Shown: positions 1 through 7,359 of the stretch, in pieces | How the letters are laid out: each line of letters starts with the position of its first letter | Position numbering within the stretch: the stretch's first letter is position 1 | NCBI RefSeq assembly: GCF_009708175.1 | Contig: NZ_WMBB01000007.1 | Coordinates: forward strand, 408,479-472,478 | Reading direction: 5' to 3' | Length of the DNA: 64,000 nt | Origin: Nocardia aurantiaca | Lineage (GTDB): Bacteria > Actinomycetota > Actinomycetes > Mycobacteriales > Mycobacteriaceae | Position numbers and translations under genes: made by a program | The notes under the pieces: generated by a model | Told to the model about the DNA's origin: nothing | The model's database searches: none | Seen by the model: the letters and a program-made list of their open reading frames with translations, nothing else

Positions 1-295
1 CACCGTAGGTGCTCTGGGTGTGCACGATGTCGATGGGCCCGCGCGCCGCGAATTCGGCGTCGATGAGCGCGGCATTGCGCCGGTTCGGCGCGACGACCTC
101 GAACCCGTTCACCGCCGGAATCGAAAGAGGATGCAGGGCAACGATATCCGGATCCGGTTCGGTCGCCGGATCGGGCGCCACGAACAACGTGACCCGGTGC
201 CCGGCCCGTTCGAGGCCTCGGCGCAGTCCGGCGACGGCCGTCTGCACCCCGCCGAGCGAGGCCGGGTGGTAGTCCACGAACATGGCGATGTGCAT
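1..295 (-). CDS. Glycosyltransferase family 4, N-terminal part (cut by window edge)
   Basis: Reading the minus strand from ATG at 295 gives an open frame that runs off the window at base 1, about 98 codons. It opens MHIAMFVDYHPASLGGVQTA and continues with a VTLFVAPDP strand and an IDIVHTQSTYG segment. The Gly-Gly-Val loop after the first beta strand, the regularly spaced Arg-Arg-Gly-Leu helix and the D-I-V-H-T-Q motif are typical of the acceptor-binding N-terminal Rossmann domain of GT4 (GT-B fold) glycosyltransferases that use nucleotide sugars. The donor-binding half is outside the window. It is divergent from the next glycosyltransferase, with 117 bp between them, so the two may share a promoter region. 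Donor and acceptor cannot be predicted. Confidence 0.8.
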   Translation of the reverse strand, partial: MHIAMFVDYHPASLGGVQTAVAGLRRGLERAGHRVTLFVAPDPATEPDPDIVALHPLSIPAVNGFEVVAPNRRNAALIDAEFAARGPIDIVHTQSTYG

Positions 296-412
296 CAGCG
301 GAACCCTACGCAGCGCCGCCCCACTCTGAAATGCCCACATTTCCTGCGTCTGGACGCCGGTCGCACGGCACCCCAGTGTCGACTGGTCCCGTCCCGTGCC
401 GAGAGAGGCCGC

Positions 413-1690
413 ATGCGCATAGCGATACCGCTGACCGGAACCCGGGGCGATGTGCACCCCATCGTGGGCCTGGCCGTCGAATTGCGGCGCCGCGGCCACG
501 ATGTGCTGATCGGCGCGCCGCCGAATCTGGTCGATTTCGTCACCGCCGCGGGGCTTCCCGCGCGGGCATGCGGCCCGGATGTGCAGCGGCTCTACAGTTC
601 CGACGAGGGTCAGCGCGCGCTGGCGGCGGGCAACACACTGCGGTTGATGCAGCTGGTGGGCAAACAGATGGCCAAGTACGCCGAGCGAATGAACCGCGAG
701 GTCATCGAGGTGTGCGCCAAGGCCGAACTGATCGTGGCCAGCACCGTCACCGAGGATCGGGCCTCGTCGATCGCCGAGGCCATGGACGTGCCGCTGGTCA
801 GCCTGCACTACTATCCGGCGCGCATGAACAGCGCCTATCCCTTTCCCGGATTGCTTCCGGCGCAGTGGAATCCGCCCGCCACCGTGAATCGGGCGACCTG
901 GCTGCTGGCCGAGAATCTGCGCCGCGTGGTGTTCCTGCGCTACCTCAACGAGCTGCGCGGCATGCTCGGGCTGCCGAAGTCGTACACCAGTCCCGCCGCC
1001 GCGCTGGCGCGTGCGGGCGTGCCCGAGATCCAGATCTATGATCCCGCCCTGGTTCCGGGCCTGCCCGAGCAGTGGGACGCCCGTCGCCCCTTCACCGGCT
1101 TCCTGACCCTCGATCACGCCACCCGGGCGGCGGTGGGCGAGCTGTCCGGCAGTCACCACGACATCCTGGCGTGGGTCGAATCGGGTGAGCCGCCGGTGTT
1201 CTTCGGCTTCGGCAGCATGCCGATTCGCGATGCCGCCACCGTCTTCGCCATGGTGAAGCAGGTATCCACGCGGCTCGGGTTGCGCGCGCTGGTGCACGCG
1301 GGCTGGAGTGACCTGGACATCGCGAACACCGCGACCGACGACCGCATCAAACTGGTCGGCGATTTCGCCTACGACCTGATCTTCCCGCACTGCGCGGCGG
1401 CGGTGCACCACGGCGGCATCGGCACCCTGTTCGAGAGCCTGCGGGCCGGCCTGCCCACGGTGGTGTGCTCGGTGTCGTTCGAGCAGCCCATGTGGGGCGG
1501 GCAGGTGGAGAAACTCGGTGTGGGCGCGCACCTGCCGTTCACCGGCATGACCGCCGACCGGCTGGAGCGCGCGCTGACGCCCCTGCTCAACGAGGTCACG
1601 CGGCGACGGGTCAAGGCTTTCGCGGCCACCTTGCGGACCACCGGCGTGGCCGAGCACACCGCGGATCTCATCGAGGCCGCCGCCCGGTGA
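413..1690 (+). CDS. GT1/MGT-type glycosyltransferase
   Basis: This 425-residue protein has the size and fold signature of the GT1 family (UGT, MGT, sterol and GPL glycosyltransferases). The N-terminus MRIAIPLTGTRGDVHPIVGL is the acceptor domain with the family G-x-RGDV-P loop. The nucleotide-sugar site VHHGGIGTLFESLRAGLP lies near residue 330, followed by the FEQPMWG donor loop. The frame is open upstream to base 20, but ATG 413 is preferred because GAGAGAGG sits 4-5 bases before it and the conserved N-terminus starts exactly there. Its stop overlaps the start of the ABC-2 permease, so the two are co-transcribed. By context it probably glycosylates a lipid or lipid-like product of the adjoining operons; the sugar is unknown. 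Confidence 0.88.
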   Translation: MRIAIPLTGTRGDVHPIVGLAVELRRRGHDVLIGAPPNLVDFVTAAGLPARACGPDVQRLYSSDEGQRALAAGNTLRLMQLVGKQMAKYAERMNREVIEVCAKAELIVASTVTEDRASSIAEAMDVPLVSLHYYPARMNSAYPFPGLLPAQWNPPATVNRATWLLAENLRRVVFLRYLNELRGMLGLPKSYTSPAAALARAGVPEIQIYDPALVPGLPEQWDARRPFTGFLTLDHATRAAVGELSGSHHDILAWVESGEPPVFFGFGSMPIRDAATVFAMVKQVSTRLGLRALVHAGWSDLDIANTATDDRIKLVGDFAYDLIFPHCAAAVHHGGIGTLFESLRAGLPTVVCSVSFEQPMWGGQVEKLGVGAHLPFTGMTADRLERALTPLLNEVTRRRVKAFAATLRTTGVAEHTADLIEAAAR

Positions 1691-2466
1691 CCGCTCCCGC
1701 GTTCTCGGCGGCACGCCACTTCGTCCCCGACACCCTGGTCATGTTCCGCCGCTGCGCCCGCCGCACGCTGCGCAGCACGGATACGCTGATCATCTCGCTG
1801 ACCATGCCGATCCTGATGATGCTGTTGTTCACCTATGTGTTCGGCGGCGCGATCCAGGTCGGCGGTTCGTACCTGAATTATGTGGTGCCGGGAATCATGT
1901 TGTTGTGCACGGGTTTCGGCGCGTCCATCACCGCCACCAGCGTCTGCACCGATATGACGCGGGGCAGTATGGACCGTTTCCGGACGCTGCCCATGTTCCG
2001 CCAGGCGCTCTCGGCCGGGCATCTGACGGAGGGCGTCATCCGCACCATGACGGCGATCGCCATCGCGGTGAGTGTGGCGGTGGCACTGGGCTACCGGCCG
2101 GGTTCGGGACCGCTGGGCTGGCTGGGGGCGGCCGCACTGATCGCGTTGTTCGTCGTGGCGATCACCGCCATCGCCGTGGCTCTCGGTATGGCGGCGAGCA
2201 ATCCGGAGGCGGCGGGCGGGCTCACCTACGCCATCACCTTCATTCCCTATGTGAGCAGCGCGTTCGTGCCGACCCACACGATGCCGAGCTGGCTGCGCGG
2301 TATCGTCGACCGGCAGCCCGCGACACCGGTGGTCGACACCGTGCGCGCGCTGCTCGATGGCACTGCCGCCGATCGAGCGCTCGCGGCGGTGCTGTGGTGC
2401 GCGGCGATCGCGGCGGTCGGATTCCTCTGCGCCGCCGTGTCTTTCCGGCGGCTGTCCCACCGCTGA
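1687..2466 (+). CDS. ABC-2 type transporter permease (DrrB-like)
   Basis: The 259-residue protein begins at GTG 1687 inside the stop of the glycosyltransferase gene (GTGA overlap). It has about six hydrophobic segments and the ABC-2 permease layout seen in DrrB and daunorubicin-type exporters. A cytoplasmic N-terminus RRCARRTLRSTD precedes TM1; a YVVPGIMLLCTGFG segment follows; then come the conserved cytosolic stretch TRGSMDRFRTLPMFRQALSAG and the C-terminal loop YVSSAFVPTHTMPSWLRGI. This is the membrane half of an exporter and needs an ATPase such as DrrA. No matching ATPase lies next to it in this window; the only ATPase nearby (19858-20979) is a sugar-importer type. The partner may be upstream of base 1 or elsewhere. 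Export of a glycolipid is a reasonable guess. Confidence 0.85.
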   Translation: MTAPAFSAARHFVPDTLVMFRRCARRTLRSTDTLIISLTMPILMMLLFTYVFGGAIQVGGSYLNYVVPGIMLLCTGFGASITATSVCTDMTRGSMDRFRTLPMFRQALSAGHLTEGVIRTMTAIAIAVSVAVALGYRPGSGPLGWLGAAALIALFVVAITAIAVALGMAASNPEAAGGLTYAITFIPYVSSAFVPTHTMPSWLRGIVDRQPATPVVDTVRALLDGTAADRALAAVLWCAAIAAVGFLCAAVSFRRLSHR

Positions 2467-2478
2467 GCCGGTCAGCGG
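2460..2478. terminator. Short hairpin containing both stop codons of convergent genes
   Basis: CCGCTGA (2460-2466) and TCAGCGG (2472-2478) form a perfect 7-bp stem with a 5-base loop. The left arm carries the TGA of the permease gene and the right arm the TCA (TGA on the minus strand) of the prenyltransferase gene. There is no T-tract on either side, so intrinsic termination is uncertain. Confidence 0.35.
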
Positions 2479-3419
2479 CGGGTGGCCGCCACCGCTTGTG
2501 CGATGAGGGTCAGGTACAGCGTGAGGATGAACAGGACCGCGGGAACCACCGGGTATTCCTCGTCGCGCGAGCGTACGAATCGCCATGCACCGATCGCCGG
2601 AATCACGGTGAGCGCCAGCGGCATCCAGCCGATGACGGCGGCCGCGCCGGACCACTCCCAAGGCTTCGCGGCGGCGATCTCACACACCGCGGCCGCGAGC
2701 GCGCACAGCACCGACGCCGCGGCACTCCCGATCGCGCCGAGGGCGTTCGAGTAGTACATCTCCCCGGGCCGCGCGATCCGCGAGGTCTTGCGCGCGAACT
2801 CGAATTGCAGGAAGGCTCCGGCGAACACGACCGCCACCGCCGCGACCCGCCCGTGGTCCGCCGCCTCGCCGGTGTCGATGGCAGACAGCACCGCGTACGC
2901 GGTCACCAGCAACTGCACCGGGTAGGTGACCACCAGGTTGAGCATGATGTTGGTGCGGACGGTCTCCGAAAGCCGTTCCAGCCCCCAGAGAATCAGGCCG
3001 TAGGCCAGCACCGCCGTGATCGCCACCGCCGATCGCACCGACAAGGCCAGACTGCCCCCGATCGACACCACCGCGATCACCGCCATGGCGCTGCGCAATT
3101 CGAGCGCGCTCACCGCTCCGGTCACCAGCGGCCGGTCCGGATTGTGCACGCGGTCGTATTCGAGGTCTTTCTGTTCGTCGACCATGCGCAGGTAGAGCAG
3201 GACGATCGCGACGACGCCGACGCGTGCGGCGGTCGCGCCGCCGGGATGCCAGGCCACATCTGGCTTGGTCAGCAGTGCCGCCGTACCCTCCAGCGCCAGC
3301 ACCCAGAGAATCCCGTACAGCAGGTAGTGCGGCTTGTACATCACCTTGGTGAACCGCGCGATCCGGCCCACCGAGGTGAGAATGCCCGTCCGAGCCGGGA
3401 TTTCCGCGAGATCGGTCAC
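2472..3419 (-). CDS. UbiA-family membrane prenyltransferase
   Basis: A 315-residue polytopic protein with eight to nine hydrophobic stretches. The UbiA first aspartate motif is clear: D81-E-Q-K-D85-L-E-Y-D89, followed by NPDRPLVTG, where prenyl diphosphate and magnesium bind. The second conserved loop, usually Asp-rich, reads FEFARKTSRIARPGE, so Glu and Lys replace the second DxxxD. Start is GTG 3419, inside the end of the nitroreductase gene. It is the last gene of the eight-gene operon and converges with the permease gene. The family moves isoprenoid chains onto aromatic or glycerol-phosphate acceptors; the acceptor here is unknown. Digeranylgeranylglyceryl-phosphate-like chemistry would fit a lipid pathway but is speculation. 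Confidence 0.85.
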   Translation of the reverse strand: MTDLAEIPARTGILTSVGRIARFTKVMYKPHYLLYGILWVLALEGTAALLTKPDVAWHPGGATAARVGVVAIVLLYLRMVDEQKDLEYDRVHNPDRPLVTGAVSALELRSAMAVIAVVSIGGSLALSVRSAVAITAVLAYGLILWGLERLSETVRTNIMLNLVVTYPVQLLVTAYAVLSAIDTGEAADHGRVAAVAVVFAGAFLQFEFARKTSRIARPGEMYYSNALGAIGSAAASVLCALAAAVCEIAAAKPWEWSGAAAVIGWMPLALTVIPAIGAWRFVRSRDEEYPVVPAVLFILTLYLTLIAQAVAATRR

Positions 3420-4051
3420 GATGCCGCCCCGCCGTCCCCCGGTGTCTGCCAGCCGTCCCACCCGGTGATTTCCGCCGCGGGCACGCGGCGAACCGGTTTG
3501 TGGCCGCCGGGCAGCAGATGGGCGACCGGCAGCATCGCCACCTGGGTGGCTTCCTCGAAGGGGATGCCGAGCAACTCGGCGACCTCGCGCTCGTAGGTCA
3601 GATGCGCTGTGGTCAGCGTCGAGCCGAGACCACGTGCGCTCAAGGCCAATTGCAGATTCCACACCGCCGGATAGACCGACCCGTAGAAGCCGGCCAACCG
3701 CAGCGCCGACGGCTCGGCGGGCGGGCGGCCCAGCGAGCAGACCAGGATCAGCACGGGCACCTCGCCGAGATGATCGGCCAGGTACTGTCCCGAGGCGAGA
3801 TCGGCCAGCTGATCCGGTCGCGGGGTGCGGCCGGACAGGTTGGCGGCGAACCCTTTCCGGTAGTACTCGCCGATCCGCTGTTTGAGCTCGGCGTCGCGCA
3901 CCACCACGAACCGCCACGGCTGCCGGTTCGAGCCGCTCGGCGCGTGCACCGCGATCTCCAGGCATTCCCGGATGTCGCGGTCGTCGACGGGCCGGTGCAG
4001 GTCGAGGCGTTTGCGGACCGCGCGGGTGCCCGTCAATAGATCGGTGTTCAT
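3416..4051 (-). CDS. Nitroreductase-family FMN oxidoreductase
   Basis: This 211-residue protein starts at ATG 4051, overlapping the end of the AfsA-like gene by 4 bp. RAVRKR near the N-terminus followed by APSGSNRQPWRFVVV is the FMN phosphate-binding signature of the nitroreductase superfamily. The central helix region with SVYPAVWNLQLALSARGLGS and the C-terminal MLPVAHL are also typical. Members use NAD(P)H and FMN to reduce nitro groups, quinones or enoates, or to oxidise azolines. In this operon a role in reducing an unsaturated intermediate, for example a butenolide or polyene, is plausible but unproven. Length is normal for the family (about 200-220 residues). Confidence 0.88.
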   Translation of the reverse strand: MNTDLLTGTRAVRKRLDLHRPVDDRDIRECLEIAVHAPSGSNRQPWRFVVVRDAELKQRIGEYYRKGFAANLSGRTPRPDQLADLASGQYLADHLGEVPVLILVCSLGRPPAEPSALRLAGFYGSVYPAVWNLQLALSARGLGSTLTTAHLTYEREVAELLGIPFEEATQVAMLPVAHLLPGGHKPVRRVPAAEITGWDGWQTPGDGGAAS

Positions 4052-5070
4052 CCGAGCGCATCCTCCGACAGTGCGGCGTCCCCGGCGAATTCGAGGTCGA
4101 TACGCGCGGCGACGGCGCCGGCCTGCCGGATCTCGCAGTGCACCACCGTGGCGTCGACCCCGGAATCGGTGCGCTCGGCCACGCACACGGCGGGCAGGTC
4201 CAGTTCGACGAACTGCTCGAAGGCGCTGGTCACACTGAGCAATCGACGTTGTGGCGCGCCCATGGTGGTGAGCGCGGTCTGGCGGCACGCCTCGATGAGC
4301 AGATTGCCGGGCACATGGTCGAGCTGGTGGTCGAACAGGATCGGGTGCGTGGTGTCGGCCACCAGCGCGGCGCGGGACCGGGTCGGGCCGGTCTCCGGCG
4401 GGCCGATCACCACATTGCGGGGGTTCTCCCGGCCGACCAGGGCCGCGGCGGCCCGGACGCCCGGCGAGGCGGGAATCTCGAAGGGACCGAGCCCCAACCG
4501 CTGCCGGTATCCCACGCGGATGGCGGCCCACTGCCGGGGATTCACCCAGGAGAACGAACCGTCCACGGTACCCATCGGAATTCCCCGGCAGCTGATATCG
4601 AGGACCAGGTCCAGACCCTCCAGCCGCTCACCCCGATGGTGTTCGCGCAGTGCCCGCACCCGTAGCTCCAGATCGGCGGGTGCGGAGCCGATCTCCCAGA
4701 TCGCGCCGTCGATGCCGGTGCCGTTGAAGGTGCGCACCAGGAAGGCCCGGTCGGTGGGCACGTCGAAGAACTCATGGGTGACCGCGATGGAAGCCTGCCG
4801 GGCGGCCTCCATGACCGCGATCAGATCATGGTGCCGACCCAGCGCGCCCGCGTGATCGCCGTAATGACCGTGCATGCGCGGCAATTGGGCCCCGACCACG
4901 AAGGTGTCGGGCGTCGCGGCGTCGAGGGAGGTCACGAAGACCTCCGCGACCGCGTGCCGGTGGGCGAGCGCGCGCGGAATGGTGCGCAGGTGGGTAGCGC
5001 GCGCCCCCGGCCGCCCGGTGGCCACCGGTGTGACGGCGTGCGCGGTCCTGGGTGGCTGTGTGGTAGTCAC
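4048..5070 (-). CDS. AfsA/ScbA-type A-factor biosynthesis hotdog protein
   Basis: A 340-residue protein that starts at GTG 5070, overlapping the upstream gene by 4 bp. It has two AfsA repeats: HRHAVAEVFVTSLDAATPDT with LPRMHGHYGDH and MEAARQASIAVTHEFFDVP, then RNVVIGPPETG with HPILFDHQLDHVPGNLLIEA and a following Arg-Gln. These are the paired hotdog-fold domains of AfsA, ScbA, BarX and MmfL. AfsA condenses a beta-ketoacyl carrier thioester with dihydroxyacetone phosphate on the way to gamma-butyrolactones. No gamma-butyrolactone receptor (ArpA/ScbR) is recognisable beside it; the TetR at 14996 belongs with a monooxygenase. It therefore probably serves product biosynthesis, acting on a carrier-bound acyl chain from the neighbouring ACP and FAAL. 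Confidence is high for family, low for exact reaction. Confidence 0.85.
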   Translation of the reverse strand: MTTTQPPRTAHAVTPVATGRPGARATHLRTIPRALAHRHAVAEVFVTSLDAATPDTFVVGAQLPRMHGHYGDHAGALGRHHDLIAVMEAARQASIAVTHEFFDVPTDRAFLVRTFNGTGIDGAIWEIGSAPADLELRVRALREHHRGERLEGLDLVLDISCRGIPMGTVDGSFSWVNPRQWAAIRVGYRQRLGLGPFEIPASPGVRAAAALVGRENPRNVVIGPPETGPTRSRAALVADTTHPILFDHQLDHVPGNLLIEACRQTALTTMGAPQRRLLSVTSAFEQFVELDLPAVCVAERTDSGVDATVVHCEIRQAGAVAARIDLEFAGDAALSEDALG

Positions 5071-6002
5071 GGTCTGGCCTCCAGCCAATCGGTCGCGCTC
5101 ACGGGGCGCAGGGTCTGTGACCCGGTCCCGGTGCGCATGGGTAGAAGGTGCGAACCCAGCACGATCAGCGACCAGGGGTCGAGTTCGCGGCCGGTGGCCC
5201 AGGCCACGTCCAGAAGCGCGGCCTGGGCCGCGTCGGAACCGGGTTCGGCGGTCGACATGCGTCGATCCAGGGATTTCATTGCCTCGGAATCGAGTTCGGC
5301 GCACAGCCGGGCGACGGCGTCGTCGCGCTCGAAGCTGCGGGCGGGCGCGTCGTCGTAGAGGTCGCGGGCCAGCGCAGCGGCCGTGTCGGTGCGGTCACGC
5401 ACTTCGAGGGCGCGGGCGAGCACCTGCGCACGCGTGGCCTCGTCGAAGTAGATGGCGAGTTCGCGCAGCACGTCCGCCGGGTCGTCGGGCGAGTGGACGA
5501 GGTTGAGCAGGTAGTTGTGCCGGCCCAGCAGGTAGCGCAGTTCACCGGGCTGCCGCTTGCGCGGGTCGGTGGCGCCTTTCGCGGCGGTCAGGCGCACCGG
5601 CGTCGGCAGGTCGTCGACCGGGCCGCGGACCACCAGCACCAGCACGTCGGAGATCCCCACCAGCAGATCGGCCAGCCGCCGTCGTTCCGGTGAGGCGATG
5701 TTCCAGGCGAAGTACCACAGGGCCCGGGCGACATGCCGGTCCACGACCACGCGGCGGGCGTCCACGACCTGGAAGTCGTTGTCCGCCAGCCACATCAGCG
5801 TCGGCTCGACGGCGCGCGCCACGATGGCATCGGGTTTCAGCAGCAGCAGCGAGTGCTCCCGGGCGAAGGCTCCGGGGTCGATGCCGAGCCGCTCCGCCTG
5901 TTCGACGGTCTCGAGCACGTAGGTGTCGGTGAGATATGCGTCGACCTTCGCTTTGTCGGGGGTCGACGCGTCGAGCAGGGTACGCAGGGTGCCGTCGGTC
6001 AT
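5067..6002 (-). CDS. Nucleoside-diphosphate-kinase-like domain protein with C-terminal extension
   Basis: Residues about 50-190 of this 311-residue protein follow the NDP kinase pattern. SLLLLKPDAI corresponds to the first strand and Lys-Pro-Asp motif. NDFQVVDARRV follows, then AKGATDPRKRQPGELRYLLG and NYLLNLVHSPDDPADVLREL. His170 aligns with the catalytic histidine of the canonical N-x-x-H-G-S-D loop, with Ser-Pro-Asp-Asp after it. A 50-residue N-terminal and a roughly 115-residue C-terminal extension make it twice the normal NDPK size (about 140). It overlaps both neighbours by 4 bp. The conserved histidine suggests a phospho-enzyme is possible, but the altered Gly-Ser-Asp loop and extensions argue for a different substrate than general nucleotides. 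Confidence 0.75.
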   Translation of the reverse strand: MTDGTLRTLLDASTPDKAKVDAYLTDTYVLETVEQAERLGIDPGAFAREHSLLLLKPDAIVARAVEPTLMWLADNDFQVVDARRVVVDRHVARALWYFAWNIASPERRRLADLLVGISDVLVLVVRGPVDDLPTPVRLTAAKGATDPRKRQPGELRYLLGRHNYLLNLVHSPDDPADVLRELAIYFDEATRAQVLARALEVRDRTDTAAALARDLYDDAPARSFERDDAVARLCAELDSEAMKSLDRRMSTAEPGSDAAQAALLDVAWATGRELDPWSLIVLGSHLLPMRTGTGSQTLRPVSATDWLEARP

Positions 6003-7105
6003 GGCCGGGTTCCTCCCGTGGCGGGTGCGCCGATTCCGGTGCGCGCCAGTGTTTCCGCGATGGAGGGCAGCGGCGCGCCCAGATAGCCGGATTCCAGGCA
6101 GTGGTCCAGCAGCAGCCGCAGGTACTCCTTGCCGGTGCGCGGCGGGAGCCGGTCCAGCAGGCGGTCCGCGTTCCCGGTGTCGAAGTTCAGGCGGCGCTGG
6201 AAGTAGCTGGTGTAGAGCGCGCCGATGCGCAGGTAGTACTCGCGCTCGATCGGGTCGAGATCCTCGGGGCGGAAGGAGGATTCCGGGACGAAGGTCGCGA
6301 CCTCGAAGGACGGGTACTCGGCGAGCACGTCGGAGACCTCGCGCAGGGACAGGGTGTCGCGGCCCACCGCGTGCAGGGTGGATGCTTCGACGCTGCCGAA
6401 ATCGGCGACCGCGGCGGCGATCACGTCGGCGACATGATCGACCGGGGCCAGTGCCAAGGTGGCGTCATAGCGGCCGGGCAGGGTGCGCAGCTTGCCCTCG
6501 ACCATGAGCTTCACGATCGTGTAGAGGTTCTTGTACTCGCGGATCACGCCGTCGGCCAGGGCGCCGGTGACGATGCCGGGCCGCACCACCGCCCAGCGCA
6601 GGCCGCGCTCCCCGGCCGCGCGGATCACCTGTTCGGCCCGCAATTTGCTCTGCTCGTACCCGTTTCCGAAGGATTGGCCCGCATCCAGCTCGTCCTCCCG
6701 GATGACGCCGTGCCGTAGCCCGCACACGTACGCGGTGCTCACGTGCAGCAGCGGCACGCCCCAGGCGAGGGCCAGCGTGACGGCGTGCTCCGCGCCGCGC
6801 ACGTTCAGCGCCTCGTACGTCTCGGCGGTGGCGTCGAAGGCGGTGGTGGCCGCGCAGTGCACGATCATGCCCACCCGGTCGGCGAGTCCGGCCGGCGCCG
6901 CGAGCTCCAGGCCGAAGCCCGGGCTCCGGATGTCGCCGAAGATGCGCAGGTCGGGCTCGTAGCCGGTGCCGTCATTGCGGCGGATCTCCGCATTGGTGTG
7001 CAGCACGGCGGCCACCGTCCGGCCGGACGCGCTCAGGCGCGCCGCGACTTCCGCGCCGACCAGGCCGCTCGCCCCGGTCAGCAGTACAGTGTCCCGCTCG
7101 CTCAT
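5999..7105 (-). CDS. NAD(P)-dependent thioester-reductase/male-sterility-type dehydrogenase
   Basis: A 368-residue extended short-chain dehydrogenase starting at ATG 7105. The nucleotide-binding motif LLTGASGLVGAEVAARL is at residues 8-24. The STAYVCG strand and the NGYEQSKLRAEQVIR segment carry the catalytic Tyr-x3-Lys. VRPGIVTG follows, as in the NAD-binding_4 (thioester reductase, fatty acyl reductase) branch. Placed directly after the ACP gene with a 4-bp overlap, it is well positioned to reduce the ACP-bound acyl thioester to aldehyde or alcohol. A ketoreductase or epimerase role cannot be excluded, because no ACP-docking domain can be judged from sequence alone. Confidence 0.8.
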   Translation of the reverse strand: MSERDTVLLTGASGLVGAEVAARLSASGRTVAAVLHTNAEIRRNDGTGYEPDLRIFGDIRSPGFGLELAAPAGLADRVGMIVHCAATTAFDATAETYEALNVRGAEHAVTLALAWGVPLLHVSTAYVCGLRHGVIREDELDAGQSFGNGYEQSKLRAEQVIRAAGERGLRWAVVRPGIVTGALADGVIREYKNLYTIVKLMVEGKLRTLPGRYDATLALAPVDHVADVIAAAVADFGSVEASTLHAVGRDTLSLREVSDVLAEYPSFEVATFVPESSFRPEDLDPIEREYYLRIGALYTSYFQRRLNFDTGNADRLLDRLPPRTGKEYLRLLLDHCLESGYLGAPLPSIAETLARTGIGAPATGGTRP

Positions 7106-7359
7106 GCGCTCACCTCCAGCGTGCGGGTGACCAGCTCGATGACCTGGCCTACCCGCAGCACCCCCATCAGCTGTTCGGGCCGGTAGCGCGGCAGCTCGAA
7201 GCTGCGCTCGAGCACGACGGTCAATTCCATGAGCCGCAGCGAGTCGAAGCCGAGGTCCTCGATCAAGCGCAGGTCGTCGCCGAGGTCGGCGGCGGGACGC
7301 GGGGCCATGGTGGCGATGATGTCCCGGACCCGCTGGGCGACACTGGATTCGGTGGTCAT
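7102..7359 (-). CDS. Stand-alone acyl carrier protein
   Basis: An 85-residue acidic protein with the phosphopantetheine attachment motif LGFDSLRLMEL; the modified serine is Ser40. Hydrophobic positions before and after follow the four-helix ACP pattern. It starts at ATG 7359, overlapping the end of the FAAL fusion gene by 4 bp, and ends overlapping the reductase start. In such FAAL-ACP pairs the ligase adenylates a free fatty acid and transfers it to the ACP thiol. A phosphopantetheinyl transferase must act on it, and none is visible in the window. Confidence 0.93.
   Translation of the reverse strand: MTTESSVAQRVRDIIATMAPRPAADLGDDLRLIEDLGFDSLRLMELTVVLERSFELPRYRPEQLMGVLRVGQVIELVTRTLEVSA

Noticed and set aside
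20..412. N-terminal extension of the GT1 glycosyltransferase frame
   Set aside because: It would overlap the GT4 gene on the other strand, lacks homology-like features, and a good ribosome site stands before ATG 413.
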